Shown here: piece after piece, positions 1-11,772 of the stretch
How the letters are laid out: each line of letters opens with the position of its first letter
How positions within the stretch are numbered: the stretch's first letter is position 1
DNA from: Cocos nucifera
Lineage: Eukaryota > Streptophyta > Magnoliopsida > Arecales > Arecaceae
Direction: 5' to 3'
Assembly (NCBI GenBank): GCA_006176705.1
Contig: QRFJ01000007.1
Coordinates: forward strand, 3,831,840 to 3,895,839
Length of the DNA stretch: 64,000 nt
Translations under genes and position numbers: made by a program
Notes under the pieces: generated by a model
What the model was told of the DNA's origin: nothing
What the model saw: only the letters and a program-made list of their open reading frames with translations
Databases searched by the model: none

Positions 1-2721
1 AAGAGCTTGAGCTATGGCTTCTAATTATTAGAATCCAATTCCTTAGTTGCCCTAGATAACTATGGAATTTGGTTTGACGGCAAGCCCCAACTGAGTAGCA
101 CATCAAACTGAACAGTGACAGGTCAATCTCATCTTTTGACGAGGTTGCTGGCATTGATGTTGTAGCTCGTGATGCTTTAGGAGGACACTCGTTGTCAAAG
201 CTATTCCCATATGGCCCTTCTCTTCTATTATGATAGAAGCTTGAACCATTAGAGAAGCCTTGGTTCTTGTCAAGCAAAACAGTCATGATCATGTCATTAC
301 CAAGAGCAAGGTCTAGTGAGCTACACCGGACCTAGTGGTCCGGGGCATACCAAAGTGAACCAAACAATCAGAAACCAGGATAGTTCAGCCACCCAAAACA
401 ACACAGGGTTAAAACTAATTAGAATCAGTTTGGATCTATTTTGACCAAGTTTGCTAGGGACTGGACCGGCCCTTTTATAAAACCGTGAAACCCCATGTTC
501 AATCGATCTCTCTCTCTCTCTTCTCTCCTCTTGAAATCCTAGTCATCTTTCTCTCTCTCTCATGCTCTGCTCTCCCCCAATCCCTTTGCCTCACCCTCCT
601 CTTAATCCCCTCCTCATCTTCCAGTGAGGACGCCATCAGAGACCTCACTGTCAGCTCCAGGCCCAAACGCAACCTCTAGCCCCAATTGACAACCTTCGAC
701 ATCTAATCCGCCTCCCTTCTCTAGATGGTCCTTCCTCACCTTCTCTCTCTACCTTCTTCTTCCCTTTCTCGCTTGTTTTCTCTCGTCAGCATCTGTATTC
801 AGCACTAATGTGTATACTGTGTATCAATACAGCAACATACCTTACTGACCCAGTATCTGACCAATATAGGTCACAATTTTGGTTTTGCAAACCTTGATCA
901 AAAGTAATGTTAGGTGCTCATCTACCTTCTCAACCTTCATGGATACATCCTTGCTGCTAAACAATATGTTGTTTTAGACTATGGATCCCTAACTTTGCAT
1001 TTTTCAATGTAAAAATTTAACGTGTTTCAGGAGGCTAATATGCCTATGGTCAGGCCATAAAAAGGGGAAGTCCTTAGGTGACATTAATGTATGGGATGGA
1101 ATTTTTCCTGCATAGTTGGGACAACTGGTGGGATTTGACATCTTTGGTACTCACATTAGGAGATTGTTTTGTAACATGAGGTCTGCTTTAGACCATCTTC
1201 TCAATCAGACAAAAAAAATCCTCTTAAAGTTAATTGAACCTCTTGGAGGCTTTTATTCTGTATTGTTCTTTTTTGTTTCATTCTCCATTCTCATTGAGAC
1301 ATTGGTAATGATTGGAGATTGACTATTTCGAATCTCCCTAGATCTCCCTATTGGTAATGATTGGAGATTGACTATTTCGAATCTCCCTAGTTTTTCTTAT
1401 TGATTTTACTGATTATGGCTGCTTTTAAGAAAAGTGAAGGACATGTCCTCAAAACTTAGTTTGTCTCTCACATACTTGATGAAACGTTATGGTATTAACC
1501 AATAGTTGGTGCAAAACAAATAAGACCCGTTTGCAGTGAGGAATGGTTGAATGAAATACAAAGTTGCAAGTTACCAGCATATCATGACAGAAGACTGCTC
1601 TAATCACATGGAAGCATAACAAGGCAATTTTCAAAGAACTAGTGTCATATGTAAAAAGAAGAACTACCAATGTGATGTCCCAAACAAAGCATACTTTTCA
1701 ACCCCAAAAAAAAGAAAAAAAATGCAAACAGTTTCAGGAAGATTTGATCTTGCAACCAAAATGAGATCGCCTGCAATATAAACCATTAAGAATTTAAGAT
1801 GACCAGTTAGCTTTGTCCATCTTCAAATCCTTTTGATGCTTGTTCCCAGCAAAGATTGCACCTTGAACCTATGAAAGCTAAACCAAATCCAGTCGTTTAA
1901 GTTGTATTTTAGCTTGGTGGATCCTTCAAATACTCCTTGTTAAGCACATGCTCTTGTCCCTCTGTCAATGAAATATTGTATACTATCTTGCACTCAAATA
2001 ATTTATCTGAAATCCTTTTAAGACGTTTGCTTAATCCTTCTGCAGAAACAAGTCATATTTTAACACAAGCCTTCTCAAATCCCCTCTTTCAACTTCCAGA
2101 AATGTCATCTTTAAAAATATACATCTTTCTCCTCCCAAATGTTTCATCTGTCTTTCCTGCATGTCTACGCCCATCTAAAATCAATGTTGTGATGCATTAT
2201 CCTGCTTTATTGCCAAATACTATAACACATGTAGCCAAGGATTCAGGTCCCAATGGGACATCCCATGGGACAGTGGTGTGGAGTATTATCCTATGTGTCA
2301 GGACAGTGTCATCCTACTAGCATCCCATCAGGATATCTTAGGACATCCTTTGTCTCAAATGTCGGGAGGGGACGGCGTGTCCCATTCCATAGAAAAATTG
2401 GGATAGCCTCATCCCACGGGATTCAAAACCTTACATATAGCATTTATAAAAATAAAGATTATCGGTAGAAAAAAGATTCCATTGATGAAATAAGACAAGA
2501 GTCGCGAGGCTATAGATACTGCAATGCAGTAATTAATCAGTCAATTAAAATTCATCAAACAAGTCCGAAGCAAAATTTTATGTACAGTCGCTAAAAACTC
2601 ATGCTATGTACTTGCTTATAAGCCACTTATCTTGAAGGCAAACTAAAAATCAAGAAGTTCACACCAAAGTATTTCATTATTTACATAATTATTTAAGTAG
2701 GAAGAAAAGAAATGGATTTAC
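1..2721. other. Probable intron DNA of the partial left-edge gene
   Basis: No exon was recognised here on either strand. The neighbouring minus-strand gene leaves a good donor site at 2720-2721 and has no stop before it, so this stretch is probably intron continuing past the window edge; that is inference. It contains CT-rich tracts around 503-560 and a 41-bp tandem duplication at 1301-1390. At about 2245-2425 there is a stretch full of short GGGAC/GTCCC-type words that looks like a dispersed repeat. Confidence 0.4.
1301..1390. repeat. Perfect 41-bp tandem duplication
   Basis: The 41-base segment at 1301-1341 is repeated without a mismatch at 1350-1390, with 8 bases between, giving a period of 49. 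It lies in AT-rich noncoding DNA and looks like a recent local duplication. Confidence 0.85.
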
Positions 2722-4592
2722 CTTCCGATCATAACCATACCAAAGCAAGTGTTGCTTTGATAAATGAACTGGTAAAAGAAGTGTTGTATCCCGAACAAAC
2801 AGTACAGGTCCCAGCTGAATGAGGAAGAGAGGTGAACTCTCATTTCCTGAGGTTGAACCACCCTGTGATGCCTCTACTCTCCACAGGTCTCCCCTTGCAA
2901 CCAAGGAACTTTCCATGTCATGAGTTCTACAGTCATATGTTGATGTGATATTAATGATCCCCTGCATTTGACAATATTATACACCAAACTTAAGGTGGTA
3001 ATAGGTTCTATATCATGAAGTACTATGAATAATTCTTTGCTAAACAAGCATTAATGAAAACATTATTTGCCTCCAGATGCAAGCTGCAAACTGCGAAAGA
3101 GGTGTTTATATCCAAATAAATTGTAAATATATCATTGGTAACACATAAGCAGTGCACATAATAACTCATGCATAGAATTAGTGCATGTGAACAACAGCAA
3201 GAACAATCAAATCAGCTAACAAGCAGTATCCTAAAAACACAAGCTGCATTTCAACATGGTTTTCATCCTGGATGAACACTAGGACAAGATATGTTATGCA
3301 TGACACAAACAACAGTTAATGAAGACACTGCAGCTTGCCAGAAAATGAAAAAAAACAGAGATTTCCACATCCATCAAAATATAGAAGAACTCGATCTTTG
3401 GAGGCCAGAGGAATTCCGCAGAAAATATGATGAAAATAATAAAGTTCTGCATATCAAAAAAAAAAATGGAAAGACTGAATCACAAGATTGACCTCCTTCT
3501 CATCGACACTCTCTCTTCCTCCTACAAATCCAAAAATGAGGCTTCCTTATCCCAAACTTGCTCTCCAAGCAAACCTATGCAGCCATCTGTGGCATCACGT
3601 ACACAGTAAGACTGAGAATATCGTTTTCAGAGTCTTTGGCTCATGAATACTGATTAGAGGAATCTAAAGCAGTCGCCTTGGGTCTTTAACTAGGTAGTTA
3701 ATCCTAAACTATCGCTATTTAGTCTTCTGAGCCACCTGGGAGATCCAAGTCTGAATGTCATACAAATGCACCGTCTTCTACAAATTTGAAAAAGGTGTGG
3801 TTGAAGCACGTACTACAATTCTTTTACAATACGAAGGATTGAGTTTAGATACTCTTTCCTGTCATGCCTTTGGGGAATGATATCAAAGAGCAATCACCCA
3901 CCACATAAGTCATTATAGGTTCCTTTAATATACTTGAGAAATGGGAAGACATGGTGTTTAATTGAGAGAAAAAAGGTTCATCGGAGAAAAAAAACCAGCA
4001 AACAGAAATAGCTTATGAATACTGCGAGATTGAGAATAATTATTTAAAGAGACGACAATTTTACCCGCGGCCTTTTCAGATGCGCCGAAGCTTTAGCATC
4101 AAATCCCAATCCCTCTTCATCACCCAATTCATCCGAGCTACCAGCGGCTGCCACGTCTGAGAAACTCTGATCTCCAAACCGCTCCATCGCCAGTCCCAGC
4201 ACCTTCCCACCACCACCGCGCCTCTCAGCTGCCGGTAGAACAGCCGCAACCGCCCGGCCCTCGTCCTGCCGGAACGGCACCGGCAGCTGGCGGAAGAACT
4301 GCTGCACGACACCGTTCAAGCAGGCGCCGAACTCCGCCCCAGCCTGGCCGAGACGACCCCCGATGTCAAGGATTGTGGAGACGCCACCGGCGGCGAGGTC
4401 GGGCTGGCCCGGGACGTGGAAGGCGGGGAGGTCGAGGTCGAACGGCTTCTTCAGGGGGGAGGGCCAGGAGAAGGCGGGGGGGCTGATGTGGGATTGGATC
4501 AGGCCGGTGAGGCCCTGGGCGAGGCGGTCGGCGAGGTCCTGGCCATGGCGTTGGACCTCCTCCCACGCTTCCAGGGATCTCTCCACGGACAT
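2722..4592 (-). CDS. Conserved plant protein of unknown function, 5' part (exons 1-2)
   Basis: Two coding exons are visible on the minus strand. Exon 1 is 4592-4065 (176 codons) and starts at an ATG followed by SVERSLEAWEEVQRHGQDLA. Exon 2 is 2961-2722 (80 codons). Both junctions are phase 0: donor GT at 4064-4063, acceptor CAG at 2964-2962, next donor GT at 2721-2720. Exon 1 has a charged, probably helical N-terminus, a proline-rich stretch, and a glycine/alanine segment with GGRLGQAGAEFGACLNGVV near residues 77-95. Exon 2 holds a compact motif-rich region ending in HLSKQHLLWYGYDRK. I have the impression of a conserved land-plant protein but cannot give a name or function safely. No stop follows exon 2, so the gene continues beyond the left edge. 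No cleavable signal peptide or transmembrane helix is obvious. Confidence 0.7.
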
Positions 4593-4960
4593 CGATGGCG
4601 GCCACCGGAGCTAGGGTTTCTCGGTCGATCGGGGGGAGGGTGCTAGGGTTTTGGCAGGGAAATGGAACGAAGGAGAGGAGAGAAGAGGTGGAGAGAGAGA
4701 AGGGGAGTGAACAAGAGGGGTCGGAGATCGGGCGGAAGTCCAAGGCGAGAGAGAGTGATCTCGGCAAAGAAAATTGGATGGTGGAACCAGTTGCTCTGCT
4801 GTTTGCGGTTGCCGCTCGCGCTCCTCCGGACCTACGTGGACTGATGAGGGATGATTGGATGAACGAGAGGAGGGTGGGCCGATAAAAGGCGGTGACGGGC
4901 TGACGGGCGTCTGATAACTACGTTTCTTGGCATCCGGCATGTGGCCTTTATGACACCGTT
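4593..4960 (-). promoter_or_regulatory. 5' leader and proximal promoter of the unknown gene
   Basis: On the coding (minus) strand the 170 bases upstream of the ATG are strongly CT-rich (GA-rich as printed, about 4660-4760), typical of a plant 5' leader. GC content falls sharply beyond about 5000. No TATA box could be placed with confidence. Confidence 0.4.
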
Positions 4961-6702
4961 ACGGGATGTTCTGAGCCGGTGGCAGTTGAGGGACGGCTTT
5001 CTCGAGAAATTATACCCTCCGTTACATATACCATATGAAAAACTTTTGCTCACCGTAGGCATACTCATCACCCACGCTAATTGACTCATGAGTCTAGATA
5101 GAAAAAAAATAAATTTATGAGACGTCATATTATTTTTTCATCCGGGCTTACATACGAGCTAATCATGATGAGTAGCGAACACAACACGGAAGCTCACCAT
5201 CCACATCCACGATAAACATAATTAACGTGATGCATATGATGTAGCATATAATTATATAGATAAAATAATTTAATTTTGTTACACCTGGGGTTGTGGGGGA
5301 GGTAAGGTCAACAAGAAGCTATAGGATCATTATTCCTAGTTCTTGAGAAGTGAATTGTAACAACTAAACTTCCCGCATGATCCTCAACTCAAGATTGTTC
5401 TGCCACATAAGAATTGGCCATATGTTAAAAAGTTTTCGGGCGCTAACATGATCGTAGATTATGTGGATCTTAGCTGTGTTGAGCGGTGGGGATCTCCAAT
5501 GAAAGAGAATAGAAATACCCAAGACGGATTGGAACTTCTCCAACAACAACATGGCTCAAGCCTCGTGTGAAGATTCTACCATCGCGAGCAGTCCAATAAG
5601 CGTATCCAAATAACAGATCAAAGTCATATATTAGTCCAATAAGCATATTCAGATAAAATAGCTTTATTTATATTTTGAAAGTAGTGTATTTTGCAAGATT
5701 ATTACTTTTTCTTTTCCTACGGAAGCTATGTGAAGCAGGCTTGAGCCCTAAAGTATTGAGCAAAAAGCTGCTTCTACACACGGGACCGAAATAATCAGGA
5801 CTGCTTCCTCATTTCAGTTCCTTATGGCGGACAACTAACAGGCTTGAGAATGGCATCTTATTTTAGGTTCCACCCTTTCTTCTCTATTAAAGCTTACTCT
5901 GGGGATAGAGAACATAGAATTCATTATGAAAGGGATATTATCAATAAAAAGAAAACATTAATATTTGTTACAATTGATTTCTCAAAATTTAAAATGCCCT
6001 TCCGATGGATTTTATTTATATTCATCTAAAAAAAATATTCGTGTGAATCAAAAAATAAAGTTATATCATAAAAAATGAAGTCTACAAAATAGTTCCTATA
6101 TAATTAGTTATATATGTTGCCATTCAATTAGCAACATTATCAACTTTTTCTTTGAAATGTAAGTCATCTGATAAAAACAGAGCAAAAGCTATTCTTCAGC
6201 CCGAGGAGCAATTTTTTTAAGAAATTAACTCGGTGGATGATCCTTGCCACGGGCAGAATTGTTTTCAACTGCCAATTCAACAAGATGACACTTCCACATC
6301 TCAGTACAATATTTGTAGTGGATGAAGTGCAAACAACAACTAAAGCTGAATGAAATGATATATGCCAAGAAAAATGGATAAAAATAAATCCATGTAATCT
6401 AAAATATAATGGTCAAACATCAAAAAGAAAAAAAAAATCACAGAAACACACAACACCTTGTCCCTAACCCCCTCGTTTTTCCCAGAAATTTCTCATTTGC
6501 CTTTCCTTCTACCATATATTCTCCAGGACATGACTCTCAGTCTCAATGTTTCAAAACAGAATTAGCCTACTTCAATCTCCTGAAAGAGGATGGAGGCTGG
6601 AGACAATAAACCACTGATGGTATCTTGAGCCCTCTCTATCTCTCTATCAACAACACATTAACAGAAACAGGAGAAAGAGATGTTTATACTCATGAATGCT
6701 CT
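4961..6702. other. Intergenic DNA between the unknown gene and the BZR1-type gene
   Basis: AT-rich, with no exon or element recognised. It should contain the distal promoter of the gene starting at 4592 and the 3' UTR of the gene ending at 6703, since the first starts and the second ends facing this gap. No polyadenylation signal was assigned. Confidence 0.5.
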
Positions 6703-9700
6703 TCAAGCATCAGCCCTGGTCCTTGAGCTTCCAAGGGTAAGCTCCAGCTCGTCCGATGCACATTCCTCATGGATCCTTTCTCCCTCCCATGGCTTCACCA
6801 ACCCATTTGATTGAAGATTGCCGTTGCTGCTGCTGCCAAATGCAAACTCATCCGAAATGCCATTACACATCCGAACATCTGCATGTCCCCCAGGCACAGG
6901 GGAGCACGTCCCACTCTGTCCTGGAGTCCACATTCTAGAAGATCCTGCACCAGCCGACGCCTCCTTACAGAAGCCAAAGGGGTTCGATGCAACAAGGCTG
7001 TAGGTGGGTGAGGAGGGACCCCCAGATGGGAGGCGGAGCCCTGCGAGCCATGCAGGATCGGCGATAACCTGATGGCCAGGGCTTGGAGGGGTGGAGGATG
7101 GTAGGAAAGTGTACTGGGCGCCTGCCCAAGGTGGCTGCGCTGCAGGATCATCCCAATCAGCCTTAACACGAGGTGATCGAGCAGTTGGAGAACTGAGTGG
7201 AGGGGTTACAGGGGCACTGATGGAGCCTCCATGGACGTAGAAATGGTGGCTGGGGGGCTTCAGGGAGGAGGTGGAGGCTGAGGAGAGGTTCTTGAGCCAA
7301 GGGAGGAGGGATTTGCCATCCGTTCCTTTGTTAGCAATATTGGCATTGGTGATGTAAGAGGAGGATGGGCTTGGGAAGGAGGACGAGGGTGGGCTAGGGT
7401 TGTAGGATGCACGTGGGCTTAGCGGGTAAGATGTGCATGGGCTTGGTGAAGCTGAGCCCGCTACAGCAACATCCACGCGTTCAACCGGCTCGCATCCCTG
7501 AATTATGAACGAACATAAAAAGCACCCATGACAAGTTAGTTCTTTCAACTGCTACTTGGCACAACATATGGCCATGCATGCCACCAATCACCAACATGCA
7601 TTACTATGGGTTCCATTTATCATATACCCATCTCGATGATTAGCCTACAGGAATGCGTGCATGGCTGTGCATGCACTGCAAGATATAATTTTTCCCAGAA
7701 TCATATACGGTGAGCAAGTAAAACATCTCAAAGCCGAACCATTAGCATGGAGCAAATGAATTTGATTTTTGTCTAGCTGATGGAATAACCATGCTATACC
7801 GTTTACCATGCATGAATGGGCGGAATGGTCGAGAAACTATGAGGATAAAATGCATAAATCTGGTTATACAAGTTTTTGTTATTGACGCAAAATAGTTTTG
7901 CCTTAAACAAATCGGCTCTTTTTAGGGTCATGCTTTTGATATTCTTGTTATCCAATACCAAACTATAAAACATGAATGAAGAAAAGAAAACAGCTGACAT
8001 GGATACCTCCCGGAAACACCAATAAGCGGCTAAAGGATCAGAACTTCATTAATTGGGTTTGGGAAGCGCGCAAATCATAAAACTATAACTTCAAAGTTAG
8101 AATCTATGTCTAAGCAGGCATGAAGCATGGAGTTGGCTGGGAAGTTTTAAGTTCCTTAGAATTCCAGCTTCTTCAAGTTTTCCCGAAAGACGCAAAATTC
8201 TTCCAGCGAAGTGTTTTATGATATGATCAAGTTACTAAAAATTATAGCTTCATAATTCCACATCAATACCAGCTATTAGTCGAACAAAAGCCATATGCGC
8301 TCCTATGTAAAACAAGCAGACGTTAAACATATGCAACTTCTACCAAAAAAAAAAAAAAAAAACATATGCAACTGAGAACTCACAATTCCAAATACACCGA
8401 ACTGTCCATGCTTACTCCACCAAATACACATTTGATAATGTTTTTTCGTATTCCTTCTAGATGTCCTAAAAGAAATTGCATAGTTTCTGTTGGTGCAGAA
8501 TCTGGTCGACGTCAGATCGAGCTGGAGGTGAGGAAGAAAAGATCTTATCTCCAGCGCCGAGGTTCAAGAAGATCTTATCTTCTATTGATATAAATGTTGA
8601 AGCTCGGAAGAGCCGAGATTGAAGGAGATATTATCTTCTATTGACGTAGAAGCTCAGAAGAGATTTTATCTCCAGTCAAGTTTGAAGAAGATCTTATCTT
8701 CTGTTGACGTTGAAGCTCGGGGAAGATCTAATCTCCAGTCGAGATTTTCTATTGAAGTTGACGTTGAAGCTCGGAGGAGATCTTATTTCCAATCAAAGTT
8801 GAAGAAGATCTTATCTTCTATTGACGTTGAAGATTGGAGAAGATCGTATCTCCAGCCGAGGTTGAAGAAAATCTTATCTCCCATTGAGGTTGAAGTTCTT
8901 ATCTCCCATTGAGGTTGAAGTTGAAGCTCGAAGAAAATCTTATCTCCAACCGAGGTTGAAGAAAATCTTATCTCCACGTTGAAATTGAAGCTCGAAAAAA
9001 ATCTTATCTCCAACCGAGATTGAAGTTGAAGCTCGAGGAAGATCTTATCTTCAACCGAGGTTGAAGAAAATCTTATCTCCTATTGACGTAGAAGAAGATC
9101 TTTCGGCTGGAGCTCGACCGTTGAGTTCTTCGACCGATTGTAGAAGTTCGATTAAGATTTGACCGCTGGAGGAGTTCGACTAGGATTCGACCGCTAGAGA
9201 AGAATTCTTGATCGAAGCTCTTTCGTGATTATCAGTTGCATTAGGCTAAGCATCAGACTGGACTTCAGCGAAAGCGGAATTTATCTTCAACAATAGTTCC
9301 TCCTACTTCCGAGTTCGAAATTCAAAGGAAGAGAATACAAAAAAGACAGACTGCCGAAGTCCTCTTTCGAGCTCTGCACCAATTTAAGTTGAAGCTCGGA
9401 GGAAATCTTATCTCCAATCGAAGTTGAAGTTGAAGCTCGGAGGAGATCTTATCTCCTGTTGAAGAGTTAACGTTGAAGTTGAATTTCGGAAAAGACCTTG
9501 TCTCCAGTCGAGGTTGAAAAAAATTTTATTTTCTGTTGAAGAGTTAAAACTCGAAGACTCCAGTCTAGGTTGACGGAGATCTTATCTTCTATTAACGTAG
9601 AAGTTCTGGAAAGATCTTATCTCCAGTCGAGGTTGAAGGAGATCTTATCTTCTATTGACGTAGAAGAAGTCGAAATCTCATCTTCTATTGACGTAGAAGA

Positions 9701-11772
9701 AGATCTTTCGACTGGAGCTCGATCGCTGAGAAGTTCAACCGACTGCAGGAGTTCAACTAAGGTTTAACTGTCGAAAGAGTTCGACTTAAATTCGACCATT
9801 GAGGAATTCGATCGACTGAAGAAGTTCGATTAAGATTTGACCACTTGAGGAGTTCGACTGAAATTCGATCGCTGAAGAAAAATTCTCAATTAAAACTCTT
9901 TCATAATTATTAATTATATTAAATTAAATATTAAATTAGACTTCTAGTTAGGTTGTTATCTGTCTACCTAATCCTCACCTAAAACCTTTCTCTGCCTCAG
10001 CAATTGGATTCTCCAATCATTGTCACATAACCCACTGGATGCCTCAATTGGTTAAATTCCCCAAAAGTCAGAAAAGTAAAAGGCATACGGGCCAAAGAAT
10101 TGTTAATTTTCAGAAATGGACTGAAGACCCACCACTCCAGCTCAGTAACAGCAACATCACTTCGGTTCCAAAATCCCATCTTTTCCCCACCATGTCACAC
10201 TTTCATACGTGTGCAATATGCCACTCCCCACCCACGTTCCAAGTTACTTTGCCAACACAATCTTTAAAAGTAACGGTCAAATTATAAAGGAAAGCGGTGA
10301 GAGAGATCAGTCCATGTACCCTCCACCACCACCAACGTACCCTTTACCTTTCCATCCCTTTCCTCCGAGAAATTATTGCATGCAACGGGTGCAAGTGAAC
10401 CGGGGCAAATCCCAAAGCAAATGCACGGTGGATAGCGCGCAATCGGGAATCGGTGAAACACAAGGGGCAGCGTGGCATGTGGGATTTACGCGGTTCAATT
10501 ACACCTGGGGCATGCAATACGGAGGCCTTTCCTTCCCGCCGCCCGAAAAAAGGCCTCCCTGTTGCATGCACAAGATGCAATTCAAATCCTACGGTGGATA
10601 ACACGCCACGCTATTCTTGTATTTTACCAATTTCCGATCACCGTGCGTATGCTTCAGGATTTACCCTCGTTCACTTGCACCTGGTGCATGCAATAATTTC
10701 TCCCAAAAGGGGGAGCTTGAAGTCCTAATTAAAGACCAACCACCTCTCTTTCGCGCGCTCGAGAGAGCTGGAGCGTCGCGGCAGCGCCTCGAGCGCCGAG
10801 AAGCACGTGGATTTAGCAGAGAAGGGATGGAATAGAGCTCTAATTATTAGATGAACCAGGTCCGGCAGTTACTCGCCTATGCTCCCGGATTTGGATTGGT
10901 CCACCGGACCTGATCCATGCAACAATTTCCCGAATGGAGAGGCATTTTCGTCAGATGAAACAACGGGATTCGGAGACGGTGGCGTGAATGATGCCTAGCG
11001 GAACGCGTGGGTTGCGTGACGCTGGCACAGGAGGAGGTCACTTTCTTAATCACGGTTAAATGGCCATTCTGCCTTTTTTTTGTGTGAAATGGACGAACAA
11101 GATTTCATCATGGGATTTCTAACCCATCGCGAAGGCAAGATCGTCCGTCCACACGACGCTCTGGAATTATTTAACTTGCGGAAAAAGGAAAATTTTGTTA
11201 GGATAAAAATAGCCTGACGTGCACCGACCGTCTCCGCAGCGGAATCGAGCAATCCCAGCCGTCCATACCGGACAAAAGAAAAGGATAGAAAAATCGTCCC
11301 ACGAGAGCAGCGCATTTTAGCAAATCCAGGAATAGCAACAGGCATGGTGCATGTTAGCAACACGGCCGATGAGCACGCCGGCGGGCCAGAAGCGCGCAGG
11401 GCGCCTCCTAGCCGTCACCTTACCGGTACACAATAGCATCCGCCAATTGGTGCAGCTATCGTGTGCCTCTTTTTAATATTTAATTTATTTTTTTCATCGG
11501 GGAAGTAGCGAGAATGCGGAGAGGGAAGAAAGAGGAAGCGAATGAGGTGTGGTCACCTTCCGGTACGTAGTGCCGTCTTCTTCGACGGTCCAGCCGGCCT
11601 CGTTGCAGAGGGCCTTGAGGACCTCGTTGTTGTCGCAGTGCTTCGGGAGCTTGTAGTTGCCGTACATCCGGAGCCCCGTATAGATCTTCGCTGCGATCGC
11701 CCGCCGCCGTCGCTCCCTCCTCTTGTTGTTCTCCCTCTCCCTCCACGTCGGTAGCCTCGTTCCAGAAGGCAT
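6703..11772 (-). CDS. BZR1: BES1/BZR1-family brassinosteroid transcription factor
   Basis: Exon 1 is 11772-11557 (72 codons) and exon 2 is 7497-6703 (264 codons plus TGA); the junction is phase 0, with donor GT at 11556-11555 and acceptor CAG at 7500-7498. The 336-residue product matches the usual family length. Residues 8-72 form the basic, bHLH-like DNA-binding domain (RERENNKRRERRRRAIAAKI, then the TGLRMYGNYKLPKHCDNNEV region). Next comes a Ser/Pro-rich segment full of GSK3/BIN2-type sites (83-125), the SAPVTPPLSSPT segment (166-177) that in the family binds 14-3-3 proteins and PP2A, a PEST-like region (about 220-270) and a C-terminal EAR repressor motif LELTL (323-327). Family knowledge: when brassinosteroid inactivates BIN2, the dephosphorylated protein enters the nucleus and binds BRRE and E-box sites. 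The 4,059-bp intron carries a gypsy remnant and a foldback element. Nothing in the reading frame looks broken. The assignment to BZR1 rather than a paralogue (BEH) is not resolved. Confidence 0.95.
7498..8487. other. BZR1 intron, 3' part
   Basis: Intron sequence next to the acceptor at 7498-7500. It is AT-rich, has an A run at 8345-8360, and shows no exon or element that I recognise. Confidence 0.6.
8488..9948 (-). mobile_element. Decayed array-bearing gypsy remnant in the BZR1 intron
   Basis: An LTR-like block at 8488-9292 begins TGTTGGTGCAGAA and ends TTATCTTCAACA. Start, end and length (805 bp) match the LTR at 59986-60786. It is followed by a degraded polypurine-tract context (minus strand) at 9293-9310, tandem units, and at about 9688-9948 the end part of a second LTR that lacks its last 30 bases or so. 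No gag or pol remains. The arrangement fits loss of the interior by recombination between the repeat array inside the LTR and the array of the internal region, which is inference. No target-site duplication was found, so the right end is truncated. Confidence 0.75.
8540..9690. repeat. Tandem units with a GATCTTATCT core
   Basis: Two blocks, about 8540-9090 and 9380-9690, are built from 30-50 bp units of the form GAAGATCTTATCTTC followed by a TGACGTTGAAGCTCGG-like linker. The core is a short inverted repeat (GAAGAT / ATCTTC around CTT). The first block lies inside the LTR of the remnant element, the second in its internal part. The units are related to the array at 61.2-62.7 kb. Confidence 0.8.
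9949..10366. other. BZR1 intron, unassigned
   Basis: Intron DNA between the gypsy remnant and the foldback element. It is CA- and CCA-rich around 10315-10365. Nothing else is recognised. Confidence 0.5.
10367..10702. mobile_element. Foldback/MITE-like element forming a nearly full-length hairpin
   Basis: The left end GAGAAATTATTGCATGCA is repeated in inverted orientation at the right end (CAATAATTTCTC ends at 10702). The inverted match continues inward with moderate mismatches and small gaps: GGTGCAAGTGAAC and GCACGGTG near the ends, CAGCGTGGC versus GCCACGCTA in the middle, and GGAGGCCTTT versus AAAAGGCCTCC at the centre. Each arm is about 160 bp with a loop of about 18 bp near 10531-10548. 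No open frame or clear target-site duplication was seen. It lies in the BZR1 intron, 855 bp from the donor. Confidence 0.8.
10703..11556. other. BZR1 intron, 5' part
   Basis: Relatively GC-rich intron DNA leading to the donor at 11556-11555. It contains a CACGTG word near 10804 and, around 10860-10945, short CCGGACCT / AGGTCCGG inverted words with a partial copy of the foldback terminus. No exon is recognised. Confidence 0.5.

Noticed and set aside
2245..2425. Possible gene segment
   Set aside because: The stretch is made of short GGGAC/GTCCC words in both orientations and looks like a dispersed repeat; no frame resembles a protein.
4366..4767. Several other frames in the GC-rich first exon of the unknown gene
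   Set aside because: They are shadows of the minus-strand exon, whose frame alone continues into a matching phase-0 second exon.
6795..7169. Alternative frames over BZR1 exon 2
   Set aside because: They overlap the conserved BZR1 frame and have no independent support.
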